Below are positions 50,071 through 57,455 of a DNA stretch of 64,000 nucleotides, in pieces. This DNA comes from Arthrobacter sp. UM1 (GTDB lineage: Bacteria > Actinomycetota > Actinomycetes > Actinomycetales > Micrococcaceae): positions 1 to 64,000 of the forward strand of contig NZ_JACWAB010000004.1 in NCBI RefSeq assembly GCF_020483305.1, in the 5' to 3' direction. The position numbers and the translations under genes were made by a program. Numbering within the stretch: position 1 is the first letter of the stretch; each line of letters begins with the position of its first letter. Under the pieces are notes generated by a model that saw only the letters and a list, made by a program, of their open reading frames with translations, did not search any database and was not told the origin of the DNA.

Positions 50071-51417
50071 ATGAGCCACATCGCCCCCGGTCGCCCGCGC
50101 TCGCAGGCCTCCCCCGTCCCCCGCCGGCGCGTCCTCGCCTGGGGAGCGTGGGACTGGGGGTCCAGCGCCTTCAACGCGGTCATGACCACGTTCGTCTTCA
50201 CCGTCTGGCTCGTCTCCCCGCAGTTCGGAGATCCAGACCGGTCCTCGGCCGTGCTCGGCTGGGCCCTCGGCGCCTCGGGACTCGTCCTCGCGCTCCTCGC
50301 GCCCGTGCTGGGCCAGCGCTCGGACGCGGGCGGACGGCGCAAGCTGTGGCTCGTGGCGACCACGCTCGTCGTCGTCGCGCTCTGCGCCGCCGGAGCCTTC
50401 GTGCGCCCGGCGCCCGAGTACCTCCTGCTCGGGGTGGGGCTCATCGCGGCGGCCACCCTCTTCTTCGAGCTCGCCTCGGTCAACTACAACGCGATGCTCG
50501 CGGACGTCTCCACGCCGGCCACGGCCGGAAAGGTCTCAGGCTTCGGCTGGTCGCTCGGGTACTTCGGCGGGATCGCGGCGCTCGTCATCGTGCTCTTCGG
50601 GTTCGTCAAGCCGGTCCTCGGGCTGCCCGTCCCCACGGAGGACGGCTGGCCCTTCCGCCTCACAGCGGTGTTCTCCGCCCTCTGGTTCCTCGTCTTCGCG
50701 CTGCCGCTCTTCTTCCTCGTCCCCGAGACACGGGCGGACGAGCCCCGGGCCGCGAAAGTCTCCGTCCTCGAGTCCTACCGCATCCTCGGGCGACGCCTCG
50801 CGGGCCTCTGGAGGACCGACCGCCACGCGATCTGGTTCCTCGCCGCCTCCGCCGTCTTCCGGGACGGGCTCGCCGCCGTCTTCACGCTCGGCGGCGCCAT
50901 CGCCACGGTCACCTTCGGCTTCACCCAGCCGCAGGTCATCGTCTTCGCCATCGCGGGCAACATCGTCGCCGCCCTCGGCGCCCTCCTCGGCGGCCGGCTC
51001 GACGACCGCCTCGGCCCCAAGCGCGTCATCCTCGGCGCCCTCGCGGGCCTGCTCGTCGCGGCGGGCTTCATCCTGGCGCTCAACACCCGGACCCTCTCGC
51101 TCGGCTCCTTCACATGGTCGGCGACGACGACGTTCTGGGTGTTCGGCCTCTTCCTCTGCCTGTTCGTGGGCCCCGCCCAGTCCGCGAGCCGCTCGTACCT
51201 CCTGCGCCTGGCCCCGGAGGGCAAGGAGTCCGAGTTCTTCGGCCTCTACGCCACAACGGGCCGTGCCGTCAGCTTCCTGGCGCCGAGCCTCTTCAGCCTC
51301 TGCATCGCGATCGGCGGGCGGCAGATCCACGGCGTCGTCGGCATCGCGCTCGTGCTCGCGGCGGGGCTCCTCGCGCTCCTGCCGGTCCGGGAGCCGACGG
51401 TCCGTCCGGAGACCTGA
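50071..51417 (+). CDS. MFS transporter, UMF1/Atg22 family
   Basis: A 448-aa major facilitator with twelve helices. Family-typical sequences are AWGAWDWGSSAFNAVMTTFVF at the start, LAPVLGQRSDAGGRRK in the helix 2-3 loop, LASVNYNAMLADVSTPATAGKVSGFGWSLGYFGG in the middle, DGLAAVFTLGG, and SYLLRLAPEGKESEFFGLYATTGRAVSFLAP near helix 11. Bacterial UMF1 proteins have unknown substrates; the fungal relative Atg22 exports amino acids from the vacuole. Monocistronic. Confidence 0.92.
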   Translation: MSHIAPGRPRSQASPVPRRRVLAWGAWDWGSSAFNAVMTTFVFTVWLVSPQFGDPDRSSAVLGWALGASGLVLALLAPVLGQRSDAGGRRKLWLVATTLVVVALCAAGAFVRPAPEYLLLGVGLIAAATLFFELASVNYNAMLADVSTPATAGKVSGFGWSLGYFGGIAALVIVLFGFVKPVLGLPVPTEDGWPFRLTAVFSALWFLVFALPLFFLVPETRADEPRAAKVSVLESYRILGRRLAGLWRTDRHAIWFLAASAVFRDGLAAVFTLGGAIATVTFGFTQPQVIVFAIAGNIVAALGALLGGRLDDRLGPKRVILGALAGLLVAAGFILALNTRTLSLGSFTWSATTTFWVFGLFLCLFVGPAQSASRSYLLRLAPEGKESEFFGLYATTGRAVSFLAPSLFSLCIAIGGRQIHGVVGIALVLAAGLLALLPVREPTVRPET

Positions 51418-51481
51418 GGCCGCGGGGTCCTGAGCCGCCCGGAGCGCCTGCCCCGAGCCCTGAGCCGTCCCGGACAGCGGA

Positions 51482-51520
51482 AGAGGGCCTGTCCAAACCC
51501 CCACGTTGGACAGACCCTCT
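51482..51520 (+). terminator. Terminator after the MFS gene
   Basis: AGAGGG(C)CTGTCCAA pairs with TTGGACAG(A)CCCTCT around a 9-nt loop. It lies 64 bp after the stop and may serve both this gene and the convergent response regulator. Confidence 0.65.
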
Positions 51521-51670
51521 GAAACCCCCGCTCGGGGCGACCTCTCGAAACCCCTGCGGTGTCCCGGTCTCCCGGGCACATCTCCATCCAACCCCACCCC
51601 GCCTCGGAGGGGGTGACATCAATTCAGGTGAAAAAGCAAGCCCTCTGTCACCCAAACGGATGACACGGCG

Positions 51671-52408
51671 TCAGCGGATGGGCGGGATGATGCCCAGTTT
51701 GATCGCGGCCGTGCGGATGTCGTGCTTGGTCCCGGCCTGGAAGCCCTCCTGGATGAGCTTGTCCTTAGCACGGCGGAGGTACGTCTTCACCGTGGCCTCC
51801 GAGAGGTGCATGACCTGGGCCACGTGCCGCCCGGCCATGCCCGAGGCGTAGAGCCGCACCACCTCGAGCTCCTGCGCGGTGAGGTTAGCGTTGGGCGCGC
51901 GGTGGATGAGGATCTCGAGCGCCTGCGCGAGCCGCCGGGACACGTGCTGACCGGGCCGCCGCTCGCCCCGGCCGTCCGCGGTGATGCGGAACTCGTCCGT
52001 GGTCACGATCCGGACGGCCTCGACGAGCTCGTCCACCGGGTCCTGCTTGTGGACCACCCCGGACGCGCCGGCCTGGAGGGCGCGGAGGATCTCCTCGTGC
52101 TGGTCCCCCTGCGTGTAGATGAGCACCCGCGTGCCCCAGGCGAGCAGCCGCTTGGTGTTGTCCGTGGGGGTGGACGAGTCCGCGAGCCGGATGTCGAGCA
52201 GCACGGCGCACGGCGGCTCGGCGAGGCTGCGCCGGAGCCCCTCGACCGTGTCCGAGGTGGCGACGACGTCGATCCCCGCGTCCTTCTGCCCCAGGACGGC
52301 CCTGAGGCCGTCGCCGACGAGGGGGTGGTCGTCGACGACGCCGATCCTGATCCGACCGCCGTTCCCCGCGTCGCTGTTCAGGGTGCCGCTGCTGCCGTTG
52401 AGTGTCAT
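51671..52408 (-). CDS. LuxR/NarL family response regulator
   Basis: A 245-aa two-component regulator. The receiver domain (~19-140) has the acidic pair Asp26/Asp27 and the phosphoacceptor Asp72 in VLLDIRLADSS, with Lys near 126 in GVVHKQDP (K-x-D instead of K-P). The C-terminal LuxR helix-turn-helix (~175-235) reads LTAQELEVVRLYASGMAGRHV, then VMHLSEATVKTYLRRAKDKL. The target genes are not evident. The ATG overlaps the stop of the middle gene (ATGA), so all three genes of the locus are co-translated. Confidence 0.92.
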   Translation of the reverse strand: MTLNGSSGTLNSDAGNGGRIRIGVVDDHPLVGDGLRAVLGQKDAGIDVVATSDTVEGLRRSLAEPPCAVLLDIRLADSSTPTDNTKRLLAWGTRVLIYTQGDQHEEILRALQAGASGVVHKQDPVDELVEAVRIVTTDEFRITADGRGERRPGQHVSRRLAQALEILIHRAPNANLTAQELEVVRLYASGMAGRHVAQVMHLSEATVKTYLRRAKDKLIQEGFQAGTKHDIRTAAIKLGIIPPIR

Positions 52409-53526
52409 CGTGCCTGCCCGTCCTCCCGGACCCGGTTCTGCGGGGACTCCGCAGGCGCCTTCGCCTGCTCGAAGAGGCCCTGCTCAAATGTTAGGTGCGC
52501 CACGCCGTCGTCGCGAAGCACGGCCGTGCCATCTGGAAGGGTTCCGAGAGAGTCGAGCCAGGCCCCGGCGCTCGGCCCGAGGAACGCGACCGAGAGCTGG
52601 CCCACGCCCGGCTGGCGGCGCAGGGAGAGGCTGTCCTCCGCTGTCAGACGGCGCACCGCCGAGGCCATGACCCGGCGCGCGCTGAGCGGTACCTCGCCCT
52701 GCTCCGGGCGGCCGTCCTGGAGCTCGACGACAGCTCCCCGGCGCCGCGCCAGTCGGACGGCCCTGCGCAGGGTGTCGTCGAGGAGGGCGCGCGAGGCGAG
52801 CTCGTCCCGCAGCGTCAGGGCGCCGAGGTCCCAGCGGCGCCGCTGGGCGGGCGTGATCTCCGCCCCGTGCCGGAGACCGGCGATCTCCGCCAGGTGCACG
52901 GCCGACTCCGAGCGCATCACCTCCACGTCCCGGCGCTGCCGCTCGGCCGCCTCGCGGCTCAGCTCCGCCTCGAGGTCCTGCTGCATGGTGAGGCTCGCGA
53001 GCCCCAGCTGGCGGTCCGAGATGTGCCCGAGCAGGGAGAGGGTCCACGCGACAGCGGCCGTCCAGACCACCGGCGTCGCCACAGAGCTGAGCGCGTACCC
53101 GAAGCCCATGGCGAATCCCCCGTGCCGCAGGGCCCCGAACCCGAAGGCCGCGGCCGCCGCGACCGCGAGGGCGCCGGCCGCCTGCCGGCGCTTGCCGTAG
53201 ACCACGAGGAGCGAGGCGAGCACCGAGGCGTGCCCCGGCCACCAGTTGGCGTAGGAGTTGAGGTCCTGCGGGCCCAGGGCGAAGACGTTGACCGCGGCTC
53301 CGACGAGCACCGAGGCGACGGCCGCCGCATTGGCCCACGGCAGCGAGGCCCCGGTCATGCGCACCACGGCGATCCAGAGGCACGGTCCCGCGATGGCCGC
53401 GAGCCAGATGCCCGGCCCCCAGTCGGAGCGGCCCGTGTTGGCCAGCCCGAAGACGACGTGCAGGCCCAGGTACCCCCAGAGGAACGCGAGGATCGGGCGG
53501 ATGGCGGCACGGAAGATCGGGGTCAC
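52405..53526 (-). CDS. Membrane protein of the two-component locus, kinase-like remnant or partner
   Basis: A 373-aa protein. Six hydrophobic segments fill residues ~8-165. A coiled coil follows (~170-205, TMQQDLEAELSREAAERQRRD), then a ~165-residue cytoplasmic part with helical MRSESAVHLAEIAGLRHG and LRDELASRALLDDTLRRAVRLARRRGAVVEL and a beta-rich end (GVGQLSVAFLGPSAGAWLDSL). No phospho-histidine box or ATP-binding N/G boxes are visible, so it is not an active kinase. It sits between kinase and regulator with GTGA and ATGA overlaps, arguing for a fixed stoichiometric role such as co-sensor. GTG start at 53526 (GGAGG upstream). Confidence 0.75.
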   Translation of the reverse strand: MTPIFRAAIRPILAFLWGYLGLHVVFGLANTGRSDWGPGIWLAAIAGPCLWIAVVRMTGASLPWANAAAVASVLVGAAVNVFALGPQDLNSYANWWPGHASVLASLLVVYGKRRQAAGALAVAAAAAFGFGALRHGGFAMGFGYALSSVATPVVWTAAVAWTLSLLGHISDRQLGLASLTMQQDLEAELSREAAERQRRDVEVMRSESAVHLAEIAGLRHGAEITPAQRRRWDLGALTLRDELASRALLDDTLRRAVRLARRRGAVVELQDGRPEQGEVPLSARRVMASAVRRLTAEDSLSLRRQPGVGQLSVAFLGPSAGAWLDSLGTLPDGTAVLRDDGVAHLTFEQGLFEQAKAPAESPQNRVREDGQAR

Positions 53527-54731
53527 GGCCGCGCCCCCTCCTCCGGGACGGCCCATTCGAGCCGCACCGACGTGCCGCCGCCCTCGCGCGAGGAGATCGC
53601 CGCACGGCCGCCCGCTCCGGCCATGCGGCCCGTGATCGATCCGCGGATGCCCATCGCGCTCGGCCGGACGTGGCGCTGGTCGAAGCCGATCCCGTCGTCG
53701 GTCACGGTCACCGCGATCCCCTCCTGCGTGAGCAGCGCCGCGGCCTCGATCTTCTCCGCGCCCGAGTGGCGCACCGCGTTGCGCAGGGCCTCGCCGCAGG
53801 CGGCGACGATCGCGGTGACGGCGGTCGAGTCGTAGTCCTCGCGGGCGGAGCCGGACTCGACGCTGAGCACGGCGCCCGGCGCGATGCCCTGGACCACGGC
53901 CGAGAGGCGGCGGGCCACCTCGCTCGCCGTCGTCGTCGAGGCGGATTCCACCGGCGCGTTCATGAGGGCGAGCGTGCGCCGGGACTCGGCGCGCAGCCAC
54001 GGGCTGCTCTCACCGTGCGTGTTGGCGGCGGAGCGCAGGACGTTGATGACGTGGTCGTGGACCAGGGTGTCCCAGTGCGTCCGCTCGAGGAGGGCTACGG
54101 ACTCGCCCTGGACGGCCACGGTCCTCGCCCGCGCTTCCGCTTCGGCCTCCTCGACGGCGCGCTCGTGGCGCTGGATGGCCCGCACGACGAACCGAAACCC
54201 GATGCCGTGGAAGCCGAGGGCCAGGACGGCGCAGAGGATGTCGAGCGGCGACTGCTCCGACGCGAGCAGCGGCACCGCCACGGCGTACACACCCACGAAG
54301 ACGAGAGGCCACGCGAGCTGCCACTCCGTGCTGATGCAGAGGACGAGGAAGAAGATGACCGGGCCGAACGCCGCCCCGGGCAGGTCCACGCGGACGCCCA
54401 CCCAGGCCATGAGCACGGTGAGCGCGGCGAGAAGCACCGCCGCGAGCGGCGGAACGACCCGCACACGGATCCTCTCGAGAGACTGGAGGACGCACAGCAC
54501 GAGCATCCCGACGCCGACGGCGAGGACCGCCGCAGCCGTGGCCCCGCGGGCCGGTGTGGAGGGCCAGGCGCGCATGAGCCCGGAGACCTGCAGGCCGAGG
54601 AGCGGGAGCCCCACGAACGCGCAGATGAGGGCGGTGACGCGGTCGATCGAGTTGACGCGGCGGAAGACGCGGCCGCCGGGCTCGTCCGGGTCGAGGGGGC
54701 CGAAGCGCGGGCCGATGGCCCAGTCCGCCAT
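53523..54731 (-). CDS. Sensor histidine kinase (NarL-type, HATPase)
   Basis: A 402-aa membrane kinase. About five or six helices occupy ~33-180; a coiled coil AVEEAEAEARARTVAVQGESVALL leads to the dimerisation region LLERTHWDTLVHDHVINVLRSA, where one of the histidines is the likely phosphate site. The ATP-binding domain (~290-395) has CGEALRNAVRHSG (N box), VTVTDDGIGFD (G1), MGIRGSITGRMAGAGG (G2 region) and GGGTSVRLEW. It pairs with the response regulator at 51671. The signal is unknown. Confidence 0.87.
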   Translation of the reverse strand: MADWAIGPRFGPLDPDEPGGRVFRRVNSIDRVTALICAFVGLPLLGLQVSGLMRAWPSTPARGATAAAVLAVGVGMLVLCVLQSLERIRVRVVPPLAAVLLAALTVLMAWVGVRVDLPGAAFGPVIFFLVLCISTEWQLAWPLVFVGVYAVAVPLLASEQSPLDILCAVLALGFHGIGFRFVVRAIQRHERAVEEAEAEARARTVAVQGESVALLERTHWDTLVHDHVINVLRSAANTHGESSPWLRAESRRTLALMNAPVESASTTTASEVARRLSAVVQGIAPGAVLSVESGSAREDYDSTAVTAIVAACGEALRNAVRHSGAEKIEAAALLTQEGIAVTVTDDGIGFDQRHVRPSAMGIRGSITGRMAGAGGRAAISSREGGGTSVRLEWAVPEEGARP

Positions 54732-54742
54732 GCGGCGCTGCC

Positions 54743-55387
54743 CTAGCGCTCTCCGGCCGGCTCGGCCTCCGCGGTCCGCCCGGAGCCCCCGGCCGAACCG
54801 GAGCCGACGGCCGAGACGTCCGTGCGGTGGAACCCGAGGTGCGAGCGCGAGGCCGTGGGCCCCCGCTGCCCCTGGTAGCGGTTGCCGTAGGCGCCCGAGC
54901 CGTAGGGGGTCTCGGCGGCGCTCGAGAGCTGGAAGAAGCAGAGCTGGCCGATCTTCGATCCCGGCCAGAGCTTGATCGGCAGGGTGGCCATGTTGGAGAG
55001 CTCGAGCGTGACGTGGCCGGAGAAGCCCGGGTCGATGAAGCCTGCGGTCGAGTGCGTGAGCAGGCCGAGGCGTCCGAGCGAGGACTTGCCCTCGAGGCGG
55101 GCCGCGACGTCGGTCCCGAGCGTCACCACCTCGAACGTGGAGCCGAGGACGAACTCCCCCGGGTGCAGGATGAACGGCTCGTCCGGATCCACCTCGACGA
55201 GGCGGGTGAGCTGGTCCTGGTCCTGGGCCGGGTCGATGTGCGCGTACTTGTGGTTGTCGAAGAGCCGGAAGAAGCGGTCCAGGCGCACGTCGACGCTCGA
55301 GGGCTGGACCATCTCCGGGTCGAGCGGATCAAGGCCCACGCGCCCGTCCGCGAGCGCCGCGCGGATATCACGATCTGAGAGCAACAC
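54743..55387 (-). CDS. dcd: dCTP deaminase (bifunctional dCTP deaminase/dUTPase type)
   Basis: A 214-aa enzyme forming dUMP from dCTP. It has [12 protein letters not shown]-like start, [15 protein letters not shown], and the active-site segment [36 protein letters not shown], whose Ser/Arg/Glu pattern and HSTAG are those of the bifunctional actinobacterial enzymes. The common core (~190 aa) is followed by a ~20-residue Gly/Ser-rich tail. GTG 55387 is chosen because TAGGTT ends seven bases upstream (leaderless); the frame extends to 55639 through the terminator region, which excludes longer starts. Confidence 0.94.
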   Translation of the reverse strand: MLLSDRDIRAALADGRVGLDPLDPEMVQPSSVDVRLDRFFRLFDNHKYAHIDPAQDQDQLTRLVEVDPDEPFILHPGEFVLGSTFEVVTLGTDVAARLEGKSSLGRLGLLTHSTAGFIDPGFSGHVTLELSNMATLPIKLWPGSKIGQLCFFQLSSAAETPYGSGAYGNRYQGQRGPTASRSHLGFHRTDVSAVGSGSAGGSGRTAEAEPAGER

Positions 55388-55394
55388 GGTGCTC

Positions 55395-55400
55395 AACCTA
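55395..55400 (-). promoter_or_regulatory. -10 box TAGGTT of dcd (leaderless)
   Basis: Minus-strand TAGGTT seven bases before the GTG at 55387. Confidence 0.5.
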
Positions 55401-55443
55401 TCAGGAGGGGCTGGAGACGCTGTTGCGGTCCTCCTCTCGCCCG

Positions 55444-55473
55444 TTGACGGCCAACTCCCGACCCCGGTATACT
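55444..55473 (+). promoter_or_regulatory. Strong plus-strand promoter upstream of a short hairpin
   Basis: TTGACG (55444-55449), 18-bp spacer, TATACT (55468-55473). The predicted transcription start is near 55480, only a few bases before a terminator. Confidence 0.7.
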
Positions 55474-55485
55474 GAGTGCATTCTG

Positions 55486-55519
55486 CCCCGCCTCCCGCAA
55501 GGGATTGGCGGGGTTTTTT
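55486..55519 (+). terminator. Intrinsic terminator directly after a promoter
   Basis: CCCCGCC+TCCC pairs with GGGA+(TT)+GGCGGGG, closed by a GCAA tetraloop and followed by six T. It begins about 6 nt after the predicted transcription start, so most transcripts would be ~40 nt. It may be an attenuator for the downstream genes or make a tiny RNA. Confidence 0.8.
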
Positions 55520-55534
55520 GTGAGGGGAGTCCTG

Positions 55535-55758
55535 TTGGGCGTGAAGCCAGGTCCCGCCGTCGAGAGCGTGACAGTCCTGATCGACTATGAGAACGTCCAC
55601 CCTCAGCGGGGATGACTTCGCCGAAGCCCGGGACCACACGGACTACACCCGAGGCTGAGTGGGAACAGCTCCCTCAACGGACGATCCTCGGGCTGTCGCT
55701 CCCGTCCGACGCTGTTGCGGTCCGCCCGCGGATCGTGATGTTCTCGGAGCATGACTGA
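55535..55758 (+). other. Possible overlapping mini-ORFs leading to sseB
   Basis: After the terminator, GAGGGGAG lies five bases before a TTG (55535) opening a 26-codon frame that contains [13 protein letters not shown], reminiscent of the N-terminus of NYN/PIN-like nucleases, and stops at 55615. Its last bases overlap an ATG (55612) opening a 48-codon frame that ends at 55758, overlapping the sseB ATG (55751). Both overlaps suit translational coupling. Too short to be proven coding; the first could be the stump of a lost gene. Confidence 0.35.
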
Positions 55759-56311
55759 AAACCTCGGCCAGAACGACGCCCAGAACGAGTCCGCCAGCGA
55801 GGCTCCCACCACCCTCAACCCGCTGGAGGAGGCTCTGGCCAAGGGCCAGACCGGCGAGATGGAGCAGACGGACGTCATCCTGGCGTTCCTCAACTCCAAC
55901 GTCCTCCTCCTCTCCGCCAAGGACCCGGAGCAGGATCCGGAGGCCAACCTCGAGCCCATCGCCCTCGAGAGCCCTGACGGACAGCCCATGATCGCCGTCT
56001 TCTCGGAGATGTCCCGCGTTCCCGCCGAGCTCGGCGAGCAGGCCCCCTACGGCGTCACCGTCCAGGGCGCCACCGTGGTCAACTCGGTCACGGACAACAC
56101 GGGCATCATGCTCAACCCCGGGTTCGAGCTCGGCTTCATGATCGAGCCGTCCGGCGTCCAGATGATCCGCAACGACTTCCGCCCGGCCTCCGAGGTGGAC
56201 GCGATGAACGCGCAGGGCGGACCGGCCTCCCAGGGCGGCCAGGGCCCGGCGGGCACCGGCTCGGACGAGGCGCACCCCGTGCGGCCGACGAACGATCCGG
56301 CCGGCTTCTGA
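55751..56311 (+). CDS. SseB family protein, copy 1
   Basis: A 186-aa cytoplasmic protein with one SseB N-terminal domain (~20-145): NPLEEALAKGQTGEMEQTDVILAFLNSNVLLLS, a strand with PMIAVFSEMSRVP, GVTVQGATVVNSV, and NTGIMLNPGFELGFMIEPSGV. The tail is Gly/Gln/Pro-rich and disordered. SseB-domain proteins have no firm function in actinobacteria. Its stop shares one base with the ATG of the paralogous next gene, so they are co-translated. Confidence 0.85.
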   Translation: MTENLGQNDAQNESASEAPTTLNPLEEALAKGQTGEMEQTDVILAFLNSNVLLLSAKDPEQDPEANLEPIALESPDGQPMIAVFSEMSRVPAELGEQAPYGVTVQGATVVNSVTDNTGIMLNPGFELGFMIEPSGVQMIRNDFRPASEVDAMNAQGGPASQGGQGPAGTGSDEAHPVRPTNDPAGF

Positions 56312-56757
56312 TGAACCTCGAGCCGGCCATCGACGCCGCGCGCTCCGGCCTCATGGAGGACGTGGAGCTGATCGGCGTCTTCGCCGACGCCCCGATGTTC
56401 TACGTGGGGCAGCTCGCGGACGAGGACGACCTCTCCAGCTTCCAGCCGCTCGTCCTCGCTCCCCCGGCCGAGGCCGGCGCCGAGGCCCAACAGATGGTGG
56501 TCCTCTTCACGGATCCCAACCGCATTCCGGAGGAGGCCCGCGAGCGCGGCTCCATGATGCTCCAGGTCACCGGGCGGCAGGTCCTTGAGACGCTGCCTGA
56601 GGGCCTCGGCATCGCCATCAACCCCGGCGGGGATCCGAGCATGGAGCTTCCGGCGTCGTCGATCCCGGCGGTGCGGCAGGCCATTCCGGAGCCGCCTGAG
56701 GACGAGGGCCCGGGCGCAGAGGGGCCGCAGACGGAGGGACCGGGCTCCCAGGGCTGA
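56311..56757 (+). CDS. SseB family protein, copy 2
   Basis: A 148-aa paralogue of the preceding protein: LEPAIDAARSGLMEDVELIGVFADAPMFYVGQL, QMVVLFTDPNRIPEEARE, MMLQVTGRQVLETLPEGLGIAINPGGDPSMELPASSI. The two share the domain order but are clearly diverged, so the duplication is old. It ends in an acidic Gly/Pro tail. The pair may form a heteromer. Function unknown. Confidence 0.82.
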   Translation: MNLEPAIDAARSGLMEDVELIGVFADAPMFYVGQLADEDDLSSFQPLVLAPPAEAGAEAQQMVVLFTDPNRIPEEARERGSMMLQVTGRQVLETLPEGLGIAINPGGDPSMELPASSIPAVRQAIPEPPEDEGPGAEGPQTEGPGSQG

Positions 56758-56831
56758 TCCCCTGGGCCGCCCGGCCCCGCTGCCGTTCTTCGGCTGTCCC
56801 CGTGCGGGCAGACGCCCCGGCCCGCCAGCCC

Positions 56832-57455
56832 TCAGCTGACGAGCACCACGTCCAGGGTGCGCGGTCCGTGCACGCCCTCGACGCGCTCGAGCTCGATGTC
56901 ACTCGTGGCGCTCGGGCCCGAGATCCACGTGAGCGGACGCCGGTGGTCCAGCGTGGCCAGGGTCTCCGGGAGCAGGCCCCGCACGTTCTCCATGCGCACG
57001 ATGCAGACGTGGTGGTCCGGCACGAGCGTGATGGCGCGCCGGCCCTGGTCCTCGGAGCCGTCCAGCACGATGGTCCCCGTCTCGGCGCAAGCGGCGGCCG
57101 ACTCCGTGACCACGGCGCTCATCGCATCCAGCTGCTCGATGCCGAGCCCGTGCTCGCGGGAGTCCCGGTGGACCTCGGCGTTGAGCCCGTCCATGTACGC
57201 GGGGTTCAGGCCCTCGGGGACCACCACGCGGGTGGCGAGCGTGAGCCGCTCCCCCACGATCCGGGCCACGTCCTCCTCCGAGGACGCGTTGAAGACGTTG
57301 GCCTTGTAGTCCACGAGCCGGTCCACGAGCTGCTCGTGGAGCTCCTCGCGGCTCTTCCCGGAGGAGAAGCGGTAGGACCGCTCCGGGACGGGGACGGCGG
57401 GCGCGTCCCGCAGGGCCGTCCGGACGTTCCTCAGAATGCTCTCGCGTGCGTTCAC
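56832..57455 (-). CDS. lutC: L-lactate oxidation complex subunit LutC
   Basis: A 207-aa LUD-domain protein. It begins NARESILRNVRTAL and has the family stretches VVVPEGLNPAYMDGL, SAVVTESAAACAETGTIVLDGSEDQGRRAITLVPDHHVCIV and the C-terminal LTWISGPSATSDIELERVEGVHGPRTLDVVL. Third gene of the lutABC operon; GTG start at 57455 overlaps the lutB stop (GTGA). Confidence 0.94.
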   Translation of the reverse strand: MNARESILRNVRTALRDAPAVPVPERSYRFSSGKSREELHEQLVDRLVDYKANVFNASSEEDVARIVGERLTLATRVVVPEGLNPAYMDGLNAEVHRDSREHGLGIEQLDAMSAVVTESAAACAETGTIVLDGSEDQGRRAITLVPDHHVCIVRMENVRGLLPETLATLDHRRPLTWISGPSATSDIELERVEGVHGPRTLDVVLVS

